Shown: piece after piece, positions 1 through 7,914 of the stretch
Layout: every line of letters starts with the position of its first letter
How positions within the stretch are numbered: position 1 is the stretch's first letter
DNA from: Advenella faeciporci
GTDB lineage: Bacteria; Pseudomonadota; Gammaproteobacteria; Burkholderiales; Burkholderiaceae_B
Assembly: GCF_014652395.1 (NCBI RefSeq)
Contig: NZ_BMYS01000009.1
Coordinates: 1-64,000, forward strand
Direction of reading: 5' to 3'
Length of the DNA stretch: 64,000 bases
Notes under the pieces: model-generated
Database searches by the model: none
What the model was told of the DNA's origin: nothing
What the model saw: the letters and a program-made list of their open reading frames with translations, nothing else
Position numbers and translations under genes: made by a program

Positions 1-44
1 CGGGGTAACGGGGTTGGTTCCGGGCTGATTTCTTCTAGATAGTC

Positions 45-78
45 CATACGTGTCCATTTGCGATAGTGGACAAGTATG
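45..78. promoter_or_regulatory. 12-bp inverted repeat, possible operator upstream of the brxA remnant
   Basis: Two 12-base arms, CATACGTGTCCA at 45-56 and TGGACAAGTATG at 67-78, are reverse complements at 11 of 12 positions with a 10-base spacer. It lies about 175 bases upstream of the brxA fragment on the same strand. BREX loci are often controlled by BrxR-type WYL regulators that bind inverted repeats upstream of the operon, so an operator role is possible. That link is inference only. Confidence 0.3.
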
Positions 79-253
79 TTCATATTTTATTAGCGACTTG
101 AAAAGATGACTTTACCGGACAGTTACCATTAACATGCGCTAAGAGCATAAATTAATATACAGTAACAAGCATTACGATGTGCTAATGTTTGGAAAGCAGC
201 CTCTTCCAACTACAATAATAAGTTAACTATCCTCCACCCACAAATAATTACAA

Positions 254-493
254 ATGACCCCTTTCCGTTATAACTCCGATCTCACCAGCGGCTCGCTACA
301 AACCCGAAAGTGTCGCATTATTACTGGCTTGTTACTCCAAGAGCTTGATGAAGCTGCCTGGGATAAAGCCATGTATGAGGAAAATGTGCTTCAGAAACGC
401 ACGCAATCTACGGTAAGACGTATTTCTTCAGCGCTTAGAAAACGCCTAGAACACCTAAGCTCTGACTTTTGGGCTTTTGCGTTTTTATGTTAG
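254..493 (+). pseudogene. brxA: Truncated BrxA (DUF1819) fragment of a BREX system
   Basis: The 79-residue reading frame begins with the pattern typical of the BrxA/DUF1819 family. YNSDLTSGSL is at residues 6-15, then an RIITGLLL segment, NVLQKRT around residue 44 and a basic helix with RLEHL near residue 64. BrxA is normally about 200 residues, the first gene of type 1 BREX phage-defence operons, and binds DNA. Here the similarity stops near residue 72 and a stop follows after a few unrelated residues. No brxB, brxC, pglX or pglZ follows, since the next gene is the integron integrase on the other strand. It looks like a decayed or deletion-truncated remnant. The family call comes from remembered consensus and was not checked by search. 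Confidence 0.6.
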
Positions 494-640
494 GCATTGT
501 CTGGCAGCTGGAGGAAGTGTAATGACCATGAATGGTCACTGTGATTAACAGTATCTTGCTTAAACTTATCTGAACAATGGTAGAACTGGCTCATATTTAT
601 CCCCTCTATGATTGTTTATCTTTTTCACCATAAAAAGTAT

Positions 641-670
641 CAGGGGCTACTCAGGGCTACTCAGGGCTAC
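641..670. repeat. Three tandem copies of a 10-bp unit
   Basis: A 10-base unit (core GGGCTAC plus TCA) is repeated three times with one variant base, just beyond the 3' end of the integron integrase. The rest of 494-690 shows no gene. The repeat could be slippage or part of an element boundary. No function can be read from it. Confidence 0.7.
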
Positions 671-690
671 ATAAAGATATTTATCTACTT

Positions 691-1668
691 TTACTGATTG
701 ATAAGTAGCATCAGTCCATCCGCAGGACTGGTGGTGCCGGCAAAATGCTGACCCAACACATGCGTATAGATTTGCGTGGTCTTAACATCGGTATGCCCTA
801 AGAGTTCTTGCACAGTGCGAATATCACGCCCCGCTTGTAATAGATGCGTAGCAAACGAGTGACGAAATGTATGACAAGTGACACGCTTGCTAACGATGCC
901 TGCTTTTTGTACGGCTGCCTTCAATGCCTTTCGCGCAACGGAGTCATGCAGATGATGGCGGCATAATTTGCCGTTATACGGGTGGTTGCAGAGCGTGCTG
1001 GAGGGAAAGACAAACATCCACGCCGCTTGTCGATAAGCAGAAGGGTATTTGCGATCTAAAGCAAAAGGCAGCGATGGCCCTACGCCTTGTAAGTTGTCGT
1101 CTTGCTGAATAAGCCGCGCTTGCTCAATGAGTTGTTTTATTGCTGGGATTAGGCGCGTGGGCAGTAGGCTGTTTCTGCTTTTCCCACCCTTACCGTCATG
1201 CACAGTGATGCAGCCATTATCAAAATCAAAATCTTTAACCCGCAAACGCAAGCATTCATTAATGCGCAAACCTGCACCATACAGCAGCGCAAAAATAACT
1301 TGGTTGCGAGTATCCATAACCTGCAAAATGCGTTGCACTTCATTTGCAGAGATAACAGAGGGTAGCCGTCTAGGCTTGCTTGCAGGGATATAATCAATAT
1401 CGCCCAACGGCTGTTGTAAAAACCTGTTGTACAAAAAAGCTAGGGCATTTAAAGCGATTTTCTGCGTGTTTATGGCTACATGTCTGCTGTTTGCTAAGCT
1501 GGATAAAAACAGCCTGACCTCTTCACTGCCCATGGTCTGAGGATGACGTTTTTTGTGAAACAGAATAAAACGCTTAATCCAGTGCAGGTAAGTTTTTTCA
1601 GTTTTCAGCGCATAACCTTTTTGCCGCATATCCGTGCGTATAGAATTTAAAAATGGACTGTTAGACAT
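691..1668 (-). CDS. intI: Integron integrase IntI (tyrosine recombinase)
   Basis: Site-specific recombinase that inserts and excises gene cassettes between attI and attC sites. Numbering from the chosen ATG (325 residues), the N-terminal SAM-like DNA-binding domain covers about 1-95 and the catalytic domain the rest. The catalytic set is complete: Arg135 in GAGLR, a lysine near 160, His266 and Arg269 in CHTFRH, His292 in LGHT and Tyr301. The extra segment at about 190-240 (YPSAYRQAAWMFVFPS region) is the IntI-specific insertion absent from XerC/XerD. Overall it resembles the Vibrio-type IntI branch. The ATG at 1668 is preferred over an upstream in-frame start at 1689 because AGGAG lies 7 bases upstream of it. 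It faces away from the cassettes at 1820-4155, as is usual in integrons. It looks intact and active. Confidence 0.93.
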   Translation of the reverse strand: MSNSPFLNSIRTDMRQKGYALKTEKTYLHWIKRFILFHKKRHPQTMGSEEVRLFLSSLANSRHVAINTQKIALNALAFLYNRFLQQPLGDIDYIPASKPRRLPSVISANEVQRILQVMDTRNQVIFALLYGAGLRINECLRLRVKDFDFDNGCITVHDGKGGKSRNSLLPTRLIPAIKQLIEQARLIQQDDNLQGVGPSLPFALDRKYPSAYRQAAWMFVFPSSTLCNHPYNGKLCRHHLHDSVARKALKAAVQKAGIVSKRVTCHTFRHSFATHLLQAGRDIRTVQELLGHTDVKTTQIYTHVLGQHFAGTTSPADGLMLLINQ

Positions 1669-1689
1669 AAAACGCTCCTTGTCTTGCAA

Positions 1690-1705
1690 CTGTCTGCCTA
1701 TACAG
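1690..1705. promoter_or_regulatory. LexA (SOS) box at the intI promoter
   Basis: The sequence CTGT, eight bases, ACAG is an exact match to the core of the proteobacterial LexA operator. It sits 21-37 bases upstream of the preferred intI start codon, where it would cover the promoter or leader. SOS control of integron integrases through LexA boxes is established for class 1 and Vibrio integrons. Functional use here is inferred. Confidence 0.7.
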
Positions 1706-1818
1706 CCTATTCTAGCTGGGATTTAAAAAAGTGCCTGTTTTTTACGCCTAGAGATGCTTGTTTACCGGTAGAGTTTTAATTTAATGCTAAATAAATTAAA
1801 GTGTTATGAGTTCTTTGG

Positions 1819-1825
1819 GTTAGAT
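1819..1825 (+). other. attI-side core site (GTTAGAT) at the cassette junction
   Basis: GTTAGAT fits the integron core consensus GTTRRRY. It lies between the intI start and the first cassette gene, about 150 bases from intI, where attI is expected. With the attC core at 3835 it would define a cassette of about 2.0 kb. The outer limits of attI cannot be set by eye. Confidence 0.6.
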
Positions 1826-1858
1826 AATGTGCATCGTGCCTAATATGGAAGTTTGAGT

Positions 1859-3775
1859 ATGAAATTGAATAGTCTAAGCGATATTTTTGAACGCCGTTTA
1901 CTGCGCATACCCGATTATCAACGCGGTTATGCGTGGAAGGAACACCAGGTTGAGGATTTTTGGGAAGATATTCTCCAGCTCGAATCTGATCGAATTCACT
2001 ATACCGGTGTAATCACACTTGAGCCGGTAAAATCCAGTTTGTATCAGCGCTGGGAAAAAGATCTCTGGTTAATCGAAGGTGTTGGTTTTCGCCCATTTTA
2101 TGTGGTGGATGGCCAGCAGCGCTTAACCACCTCAATGATCCTTTTGCAGGCAATCCTTGAATCAGTCGAGGAAGGTGCAGAGTTGAATTATCAATCTATC
2201 ACCTCTATTCGTAAGCAGTTCATATTTTTTGAGGCGGACAATAAATTGCAGCAGAGTTTCATCTTTGGATATGAGAAAGATAACCCAAGTGATGAATACA
2301 TGAAAACCAAGATATTTGGTGAACACTCCGGTTCAAATCAATTTGTCGAAACGCTCTATACGCGTAATCTCAACTTTGCCAAACGCTATTTTATGGAGCG
2401 TTTAGCTGGAATGTCGCTTGATGAGATCGCCGTAATTTATAAGAAGTTAACGCAGAGGCTGAAATTCAACCTGTACGAAATTGACGAAGAGATTGACGTC
2501 TTTGTTACCTTCGAAACAATGAATAATCGGGGCAAGCCTCTTACTAGTTTGGAGCTGCTCAAGAACAGGTTGATCTACCTTTCTACCTTATTTAAGGACA
2601 ATGATGGGCGAGAGCAATTAAGGGTTAATATTAACGATGCATGGAAAACTATGTATGAATACTTGGGTAAGAACCCTGAAGTTCCACTGAGTGATAACCT
2701 CTTCCTTCGCAATCACTGGACAATGTATTTCAAATACACCCGCCAGAAGGGGGATGACTACATTAAATTTCTGTTGGATGAGAAATTTAATGCCCGTAAT
2801 ATTACTCACCCTAAAAAATCAGAAGATGAGTTGAAAATTGAAGAAATCTCCGACTATGTGAAAAGTCTTCAGCAGTCTATTGTCTATTGGTTCTGTATGC
2901 ATAATCCCTATTATGCGCAGGCTAATCATCTGACCGATTCACAGAAGCTCTGGCTAGACCGTTTAGAACGGTTAAGCTTCCGGTCTTTCAAGCCCTTGAT
3001 CTTGTCTGCATTTGTCTCCAAACAAAATCCTGAAATGATTAGTCAGTTACTGGCAGCAGCCGAACGCTATAACTTCACACTGTTTAACCTTAGCCAACGC
3101 CGTGCGAATACAGGTGATACTGAATTCTTTAGTATGTCACGAGAGCTCTTGACTGGGGCTAAATCGATTAAAGAGGTGGTGGACACTATAAACGCTTGGA
3201 TTGATCGCTATTACGATCCTGAGAAATTTCTGGCCCACATTGAAGAAAAGTATGAATTGGATAGGGATGGATTCTATCATTGGGATGGTATTAGATACTT
3301 CCTGTATGAGCATGAACAATGGCTTAGAGAGAAAGGTAAGCAGGCGACCAGCAAACTTTCTTGGGATGTACTAAAAACCAGTAAAAAAGACCATGTGACT
3401 TTAGAGCATATCTTTCCGCAAACACCTGACGATGTTTATTGGACTGATCGCTTTGGTTACCTAAATAAGCAGGAGCAGCGCTATTTAACCCACTCATTAG
3501 GTAACTTGTTACCTCTATCCCGCTCCAAAAATTCGGCATTGCAAAATGACAGTTTTCCTAACAAGGTCAATAACGGCGCGGGTGTTGGTTATTACAACGG
3601 CTCAGTTTCCGAGAATGAGGTTGCGCAAAATCAAGAGTGGACTCCGAATAAAATCTTAGAGCGAGGCTTGGAACTTCTCAGATTTATGGAGCATCGTTGG
3701 AATATCAAATTAGGTGCTCCCGATTTTAAAAACAGATTATTGCACATCGATAAAGTCGAGCTATCAAATGCATAA
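1859..3775 (+). CDS. DUF262 / DUF1524 (GmrSD-like) nuclease carried as an integron gene cassette
   Basis: The 638-residue protein has an N-terminal DUF262 (ParB-like fold) domain with PDYQRGYAW at about 18-26 and DGQQRLTT at 84-91. Its C-terminal DUF1524 His-Me-finger nuclease domain has LEHIFPQ at 515-521, LGNLLPL near 547 and NDSFPNK near 563. Proteins of this architecture include the GmrSD type IV restriction enzymes that cut modified phage DNA using NTP. All key motifs are present, so it is probably functional. The ATG at 1859 is preferred over a TTG at 1853 because GGAAG ends 7 bases before it. Its stop codon overlaps the first bases of the attC site, a typical compact cassette layout. 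It would be transcribed from a Pc-type promoter in the intI/attI region. Substrate and modification preference are unknown. Confidence 0.85.
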   Translation: MKLNSLSDIFERRLLRIPDYQRGYAWKEHQVEDFWEDILQLESDRIHYTGVITLEPVKSSLYQRWEKDLWLIEGVGFRPFYVVDGQQRLTTSMILLQAILESVEEGAELNYQSITSIRKQFIFFEADNKLQQSFIFGYEKDNPSDEYMKTKIFGEHSGSNQFVETLYTRNLNFAKRYFMERLAGMSLDEIAVIYKKLTQRLKFNLYEIDEEIDVFVTFETMNNRGKPLTSLELLKNRLIYLSTLFKDNDGREQLRVNINDAWKTMYEYLGKNPEVPLSDNLFLRNHWTMYFKYTRQKGDDYIKFLLDEKFNARNITHPKKSEDELKIEEISDYVKSLQQSIVYWFCMHNPYYAQANHLTDSQKLWLDRLERLSFRSFKPLILSAFVSKQNPEMISQLLAAAERYNFTLFNLSQRRANTGDTEFFSMSRELLTGAKSIKEVVDTINAWIDRYYDPEKFLAHIEEKYELDRDGFYHWDGIRYFLYEHEQWLREKGKQATSKLSWDVLKTSKKDHVTLEHIFPQTPDDVYWTDRFGYLNKQEQRYLTHSLGNLLPLSRSKNSALQNDSFPNKVNNGAGVGYYNGSVSENEVAQNQEWTPNKILERGLELLRFMEHRWNIKLGAPDFKNRLLHIDKVELSNA

Positions 3776-3841
3776 CAATTTGCTGCACGCGGAAAAATTA
3801 CTCGCTGCGCTCGCAATTTTCCGGTGAGCAAGGCGTTAGCC
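3770..3841 (+). other. attC recombination site of the first cassette
   Basis: The 72-base site starts with GCATAAC (inverse core) and ends with GTTAGCC (core). Between them, arms TTGCT-G-CAC (3780-3788) and GTGAGCAA (3824-3831) pair apart from one unpaired G at 3785. An inner stem GGAAAAATT / AATTTTCC (3791-3799 / 3815-3822) has a short CTCG-containing loop region. An imperfect palindrome with an extrahelical base is the signature of attC sites folded on the bottom strand. Both cores deviate from consensus by one base. Confidence 0.82.
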
Positions 3842-3881
3842 TCATTAATTGACCACTAAAGCGCCAATAGGGTTCTTAAGC

Positions 3882-4280
3882 ATGAGCATCATTTCAGAAA
3901 AATTTAATGCAAAAATTAGCTCCCTAAGAAATGATTTTGAAGTCAATAGAGATATTGTACACAACGGGGTTAAAGGCGGACTAAATGAAATCGAGCTCTC
4001 CTCGATAATCAAAGAGGTTATCCCTCAAAAATATAAAATAGCAAAAGGCGTTATCGAAAATTCTATTGGAGAGCAATCGAATGAGACGGATTTTTTTATA
4101 TACGATGATGAGATTCTTCCTCCATATATAAAAAACGAATTAGCCTTCGTTCCCGGCAAGCTCCGATACTTTAATTTCCTTGTTTTTAATGTGACAATCT
4201 GTATCTATGTGGTATCAGTCCAGGAGCAGGTTGAGGCCCCCGGACAGAAGTTTATTACTATTCAACCATCAATCAAATAG
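3882..4280 (+). pseudogene. Truncated DUF6602-like gene in a broken second cassette
   Basis: From the ATG at 3882 the first ~91 residues fit the N-terminal part of DUF6602 proteins. They show a helical region, IKEVIPQKYKIAKGVIENS, then a beta segment ending FFIYDD and NELAFVP. Intact family members continue with a V-E-A-V ... E-V-K strand of nuclease-like character. Here similarity ends near 4154 and the frame runs on through about 40 unrelated residues to 4280, overlapping the hemL stop. No attC follows. The gene starts about 40 bases after the attC core at 3835, so it is the 5' part of a second cassette cut off by a deletion next to hemL. Family assignment is from memory and is moderately sure. 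Confidence 0.55.
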
Positions 4281-5550
4281 CCGCAAAAGCCTTTTCAGCC
4301 GCATCCAGCGTTTGGGCAATAATGGCGTCATCGTGTTTGGCCGATACAAAGCCCGCCTCAAAAGCAGACGGTGCCAAATGAACACCCTGGTTCAGCATGG
4401 CATGGAAAAACACCTTGAAGGCATCAATATTAGAATCGGACACTTCAGCAAAGCTGGTGGGAATGCTTTCGCGGAAATACAGGCCGAACATGCCGCCTAC
4501 CGAGTCGGCGCAGAACGTGACGCCGGCAGCCTTGGCGCGCTCGCTTAAGCCATCAACCAGTTTTTTGGTTTGCGCTGCCAGGTTTTCATAAAAACCGGGG
4601 CGGCCCAGGATGTCCAGAGTCGCCAGGCCGGCAGCAACGGATACCGGGTTGCCGGAAAGCGTGCCAGCCTGGTAAACCGCGCCCAATGGCGCAATGTGTT
4701 TCATGACATCGGCACGGCCACCAAAGGCGCCTACCGGCATGCCACCGCCAATGACTTTGGCCAGGGTGGTCAGGTCGGGGGTGACGCCGCTTAAGCCTTG
4801 CACGCCTTGCGGGCCGGCACGAAAACCGGTCATCACCTCATCAAAAATCAGCAGGGCACCGTATTGTGTGCACAATTCACGCAGGCCTTCCAGGAAGCCG
4901 GGGGCCGGCTTGATCAGGTTCATGTTGCCGGCAATGGGCTCAACGATAATGCAGGCAATGTCATCGCCATGCTGTTTGAAGGCTTCACTCACGGCGTCAA
5001 GGTCGTTGTAGTCAAGCACGATGGTGTGCTTCACGAACTCGGGCGGCACGCCGGCCGAAGTGGGGTTGCCAAAGGTGAGCAGGCCCGAGCCGGCCTTGAC
5101 CAGCAGGCTGTCGGCATGCCCATGGTAGCAGCCTTCAAATTTGATGATTTTGGCGCGACCGGTGGCGCCACGTGCCAGACGAATGGCGCTCATGGTGGCT
5201 TCGGTGCCCGAGCTCACCAGGCGGACCTGTTCAATAGATGGCAGGCGTTTGATGATGGCTTCGGCCAACAGGGTTTCACCTTCGGTGGGCGCGCCAAAAG
5301 AAAGGCCGTTAACCGCTGCGTCTTGCACGGCCTTGACGACTTCCGGGTGGGCATGGCCCACAATGGCGGGACCCCATGAGCCCAGGTAATCAATGTATTG
5401 TTTGCCGTCGGCATCCCAGATATGGGCATCACGTGCCTTGCTGATAAAGCGGGGTGTGCCGCCTACCGAGCGGAACGCACGGACGGGAGAGTTGACGCCG
5501 CCAGGAATGGATTGTGCGGCGCGGGCAAAGAGTTCTTCGTTACGTGACAT
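4273..5550 (-). CDS. hemL: Glutamate-1-semialdehyde 2,1-aminomutase
   Basis: PLP enzyme that converts glutamate-1-semialdehyde to 5-aminolevulinate in the C5 route to haem. The 425-residue length is normal. Visible motifs are NSPVRAF at about 20, SSGTEAT at 113-119, the FDEVMTGFR segment at 236-244 and the PLP-binding lysine K265 in LAKVIGGG. It is the last gene of a tight minus-strand set thiD-thiE-hemL, with only five bases between thiE and hemL. Its 3' end is the point where the native chromosome meets the integron-bearing island. Confidence 0.97.
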   Translation of the reverse strand: MSRNEELFARAAQSIPGGVNSPVRAFRSVGGTPRFISKARDAHIWDADGKQYIDYLGSWGPAIVGHAHPEVVKAVQDAAVNGLSFGAPTEGETLLAEAIIKRLPSIEQVRLVSSGTEATMSAIRLARGATGRAKIIKFEGCYHGHADSLLVKAGSGLLTFGNPTSAGVPPEFVKHTIVLDYNDLDAVSEAFKQHGDDIACIIVEPIAGNMNLIKPAPGFLEGLRELCTQYGALLIFDEVMTGFRAGPQGVQGLSGVTPDLTTLAKVIGGGMPVGAFGGRADVMKHIAPLGAVYQAGTLSGNPVSVAAGLATLDILGRPGFYENLAAQTKKLVDGLSERAKAAGVTFCADSVGGMFGLYFRESIPTSFAEVSDSNIDAFKVFFHAMLNQGVHLAPSAFEAGFVSAKHDDAIIAQTLDAAEKAFAAI

Positions 5551-5555
5551 GAGAT

Positions 5556-6224
5556 TCAGTTTTCAAAAAGGTTGGAAAGGGCCTTGGCCGTACTGCGGAT
5601 ATCGGCTTGTTCAAACAGTCCGGAAATGACAGAGATGCTGTCTGCACCGGCCCGGATGACGCTTTGGGCATTATGGATGTCTATGCCGCCAATACCCACC
5701 AGGGCGGGGCGTGGTGAGCGGTTCTGCACCAACGGCCTGGCAGCGGAAAAAAGATCAAGGGATGCTTTTTCGGCATCGGGTTTGACCTGTGAGGGAAACA
5801 GCGCGCCAAAGGCAATGTAGTCCAGGTCTTGTGCAATGGCCTGCCGGGCCTTGTCCAGCTCATTGTAGCAGGACACGCCAATCAGCAGCGGTGCCTGCCG
5901 GTGGTGGCTGGCCGCCTGTTGCCGGACATACACGGGATCTGCGTCTTCACGGCCAAGATGAACGCCGTCTGCGTCAATGGCCAGGGCCAGCTTCCAGTCG
6001 TCATTAATGAAAAATAGCGTGCCGTGCTGTTTGCAGATTCCGGCAACCTTGGCGGCCTGTTCAAGGGCCGTTTCAAACGGCGTGTTTTTGCGGCGCCATT
6101 GCAGTACATTCATGCCGCCTTCACAGGCCTGTTCAATGGCTTGGTAGAGTTTTTCAATGTCGTCCCAGGCGGGGGTAATGCCATACAGCCCCCGGGGGAA
6201 ACGCAGTTTTTCAGTCATGGTCAA
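5556..6224 (-). CDS. thiE: Thiamine phosphate synthase
   Basis: Joins HMP-PP and the thiazole phosphate to make thiamine monophosphate. The TIM-barrel protein of 222 residues shows VLQWRRKN (the usual substrate-binding Q-R-K strand) near 40, FINDDWKLA and [10 protein letters not shown] in the middle. It also has [14 protein letters not shown], in place of the usual G-P-x-F-x-T-x-T-K, and the phosphate-binding GIGGI near 180. The start overlaps the 3' end of thiD by 14 bases, which suggests translational coupling. A second ATG two codons in is an equally good start. Confidence 0.93.
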   Translation of the reverse strand: MTMTEKLRFPRGLYGITPAWDDIEKLYQAIEQACEGGMNVLQWRRKNTPFETALEQAAKVAGICKQHGTLFFINDDWKLALAIDADGVHLGREDADPVYVRQQAASHHRQAPLLIGVSCYNELDKARQAIAQDLDYIAFGALFPSQVKPDAEKASLDLFSAARPLVQNRSPRPALVGIGGIDIHNAQSVIRAGADSISVISGLFEQADIRSTAKALSNLFEN

Positions 6225-7005
6225 ATTGGTTGGGCATGGGTTTGCCCATGCCTAAGGGGTAGCAGTGTTCAAGTATTGATTGGGTGTATTGTATTGCTTT
6301 TTCAGAGGCCTGCAAAACGGGCATGCCTTTGGCCAGGTAACAGCAAAGGGCCGTACTGACAATGTCCCCGGCTTCGGGGTGGTGATCGGGCAAAGAAGCC
6401 GCAACCAGCTGCGTGCTCTCGAAGCTATACAGAATATTGGCTTTTTTTCTGTCTTCAAGCGGTTGACCCAGCAACAGGCAATGGCCGGCGCCTTGGTCAA
6501 GGATGGTCTGGATGAGCACTTCCGTGCTGCTGTTGTCATCACCTGTCCATTGATTGATAAAGGTATGGTCAAGTACCACGATGTGAGCCAGGGGCAGCAA
6601 CAGGTCCTTGACTGCCTGGATGATGTCTTCCACGTCTTCAGGGTCAGGGCTGTGAAGGGTGTTGAAAAAGGTTTTGCCCAGATCAACCACCAAAGGCGCG
6701 GTGTCGTAATCGGCAGAGATTTGTGCAATGATGCTGACGGTTTCGGTTGAGCAGAAACCATTGGCCTTGATGGCCTGGATGGCACAATCTTCGAGCAGGC
6801 AGCGGGCCTGGTTGTTCAATATTTCGGGATCAACCGGATGGATGGACTCGGTGGCGGCAGTGTCTTGTACGGCCAGGGCGGTTATTGAGGCCAGCGGGTG
6901 GCATTTCAGGCGGTTGGCCGTAATCGCTCCGGCGGGCAGGCCGAACCGTCCGCTAGGGTCGAAAACATTGAAAAATAATACGGTTGCGGGTAAGGAATTG
7001 GACAC
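6211..7005 (-). CDS. thiD: Hydroxymethylpyrimidine/phosphomethylpyrimidine kinase, divergent
   Basis: Expected role is phosphorylation of HMP and HMP-P for thiamine synthesis, supported by overlap with thiE. The 264-residue ribokinase-fold protein keeps the family layout but not all signatures. The N-terminal glycine motif reads DPSGRFGLPAG where ThiD usually has D-(P)SGGAGIQAD. The C-terminal anion-hole region reads EAGDIVSTA where ThiD has GTGCTLSA, so the usual cysteine is replaced by aspartate, as in other ribokinase-family enzymes. It may be a divergent active ThiD, or an enzyme with altered substrate range. It is divergent from rubredoxin, with a 126-base shared control region. Confidence 0.75.
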   Translation of the reverse strand: MSNSLPATVLFFNVFDPSGRFGLPAGAITANRLKCHPLASITALAVQDTAATESIHPVDPEILNNQARCLLEDCAIQAIKANGFCSTETVSIIAQISADYDTAPLVVDLGKTFFNTLHSPDPEDVEDIIQAVKDLLLPLAHIVVLDHTFINQWTGDDNSSTEVLIQTILDQGAGHCLLLGQPLEDRKKANILYSFESTQLVAASLPDHHPEAGDIVSTALCCYLAKGMPVLQASEKAIQYTQSILEHCYPLGMGKPMPNQFDHD

Positions 7006-7131
7006 AATCTGGCTTTGTTTCTGTACTATTGGGATTATTGGATTGTAGCCATTTTCGATAAATCAAATATCGGGAATGATTTCAAACTAAAATTAAGGTT
7101 TCATTTATATTTATTGTTGGAAAGTATTTCT

Positions 7132-7296
7132 ATGCGCACTTGGATGTGTTTGATTTGCGGTTGGGTTTATGACGAAGAAGCCGGCTTGCCCGAAGAGGGT
7201 ATTGCACCAGGCACCAAATGGGAAGATGTGCCGCCAAATTGGGTCTGTCCTGAATGTGGTGCCCGCAAGGAAGATTTTGAGATGATGGAAATCTGA
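7132..7296 (+). CDS. rubA: Rubredoxin
   Basis: Small 54-residue iron protein for one-electron transfer. Two Cys-x2-Cys knuckles bind one iron: CLICG at 6-10 and CPECG at 39-43. Also present are the typical GWVYDEEAG and GTKWEDVPPNW segments. The ATG at 7132 is chosen because an upstream in-frame start at 7015 would add an unrelated hydrophobic extension. GGAAAG lies about 8 bases before it. It leads the rubredoxin-yqgE-ruvX-pyrR-pyrB run. Confidence 0.96.
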   Translation: MRTWMCLICGWVYDEEAGLPEEGIAPGTKWEDVPPNWVCPECGARKEDFEMMEI

Positions 7297-7332
7297 TCAA
7301 TAGTAAAAACATAAAAATTCAGGGAGTCAATC

Positions 7333-7914
7333 ATGGAAGAAAAGTCAGCGTCCACAGAGCCCGGCTTCATGAGTATGGCCAATCAGTTCCTGATGGCCAT
7401 GCCTTCACAAAACTCCGATCTTTTTGAAGGCGGAGTGGTTTATGTTTGCGAGCATTCAGAACAGGGCGCATTGGGCCTGCTGTTAAACCGGCCCACTGAT
7501 TTGTCCGTGAAAACCCTGCTCGAGCGGCTGGAGCTTGAGATTCCGGAAGAGCAACCCAAAGGGATTGTTTTTTATGGCGGTCCGCTCCAGACCGACCGGG
7601 GGTTCGTGTTGCACAGTCCGGTGCGCAATTATCGCTCAAGCGTTGTTTTGGGCGACATGGCTTTAACCACGTCTCGTGATGTCCTTGAGGATGTTGCCAA
7701 GGGTACCGGCCCTGAAAAAGTGTTTATATCGCTGGGTTATTCGGGTTGGAATGCCGGGCAACTGGAACAGGAAATTGCCGATAATGCCTGGCTGAATGTT
7801 GATGCCGAGATGTCGGTGATTTTTGACAAGGCACCTGCCGAACGTTATGTGGCCGCCCTGGCGTTGCTGGGCATCGAGCCTTCTGCCCTGTCAGGTGAAT
7901 CCGGGCATGCCTGA
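7333..7914 (+). CDS. yqgE: YqgE/AlgH family protein (UPF0301)
   Basis: The 193-residue DUF179 protein has the conserved MANQFLMAMP start, GALGLLLNRP, YGGPLQTDRGFVLH and YSGWNAGQLEQEI segments. The biochemical role is not settled. The family is nearly always next to ruvX/yqgF, as here, with an 8-base overlap. GGGAG lies shortly before the ATG. Confidence 0.93.
   Translation: MEEKSASTEPGFMSMANQFLMAMPSQNSDLFEGGVVYVCEHSEQGALGLLLNRPTDLSVKTLLERLELEIPEEQPKGIVFYGGPLQTDRGFVLHSPVRNYRSSVVLGDMALTTSRDVLEDVAKGTGPEKVFISLGYSGWNAGQLEQEIADNAWLNVDAEMSVIFDKAPAERYVAALALLGIEPSALSGESGHA

Noticed and set aside
438-495. attC-like site at the end of the brxA fragment
   Set aside because: It ends in a valid GTTAGGC core and has a 7-base stem, but no convincing inverse core and no clear extrahelical bases. 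It also lies on the wrong side of intI for a normal array. Kept only as a remark in the findings.
4397-5389. Several + strand frames across hemL
   Set aside because: They are shadows of a complete, conserved minus-strand gene.
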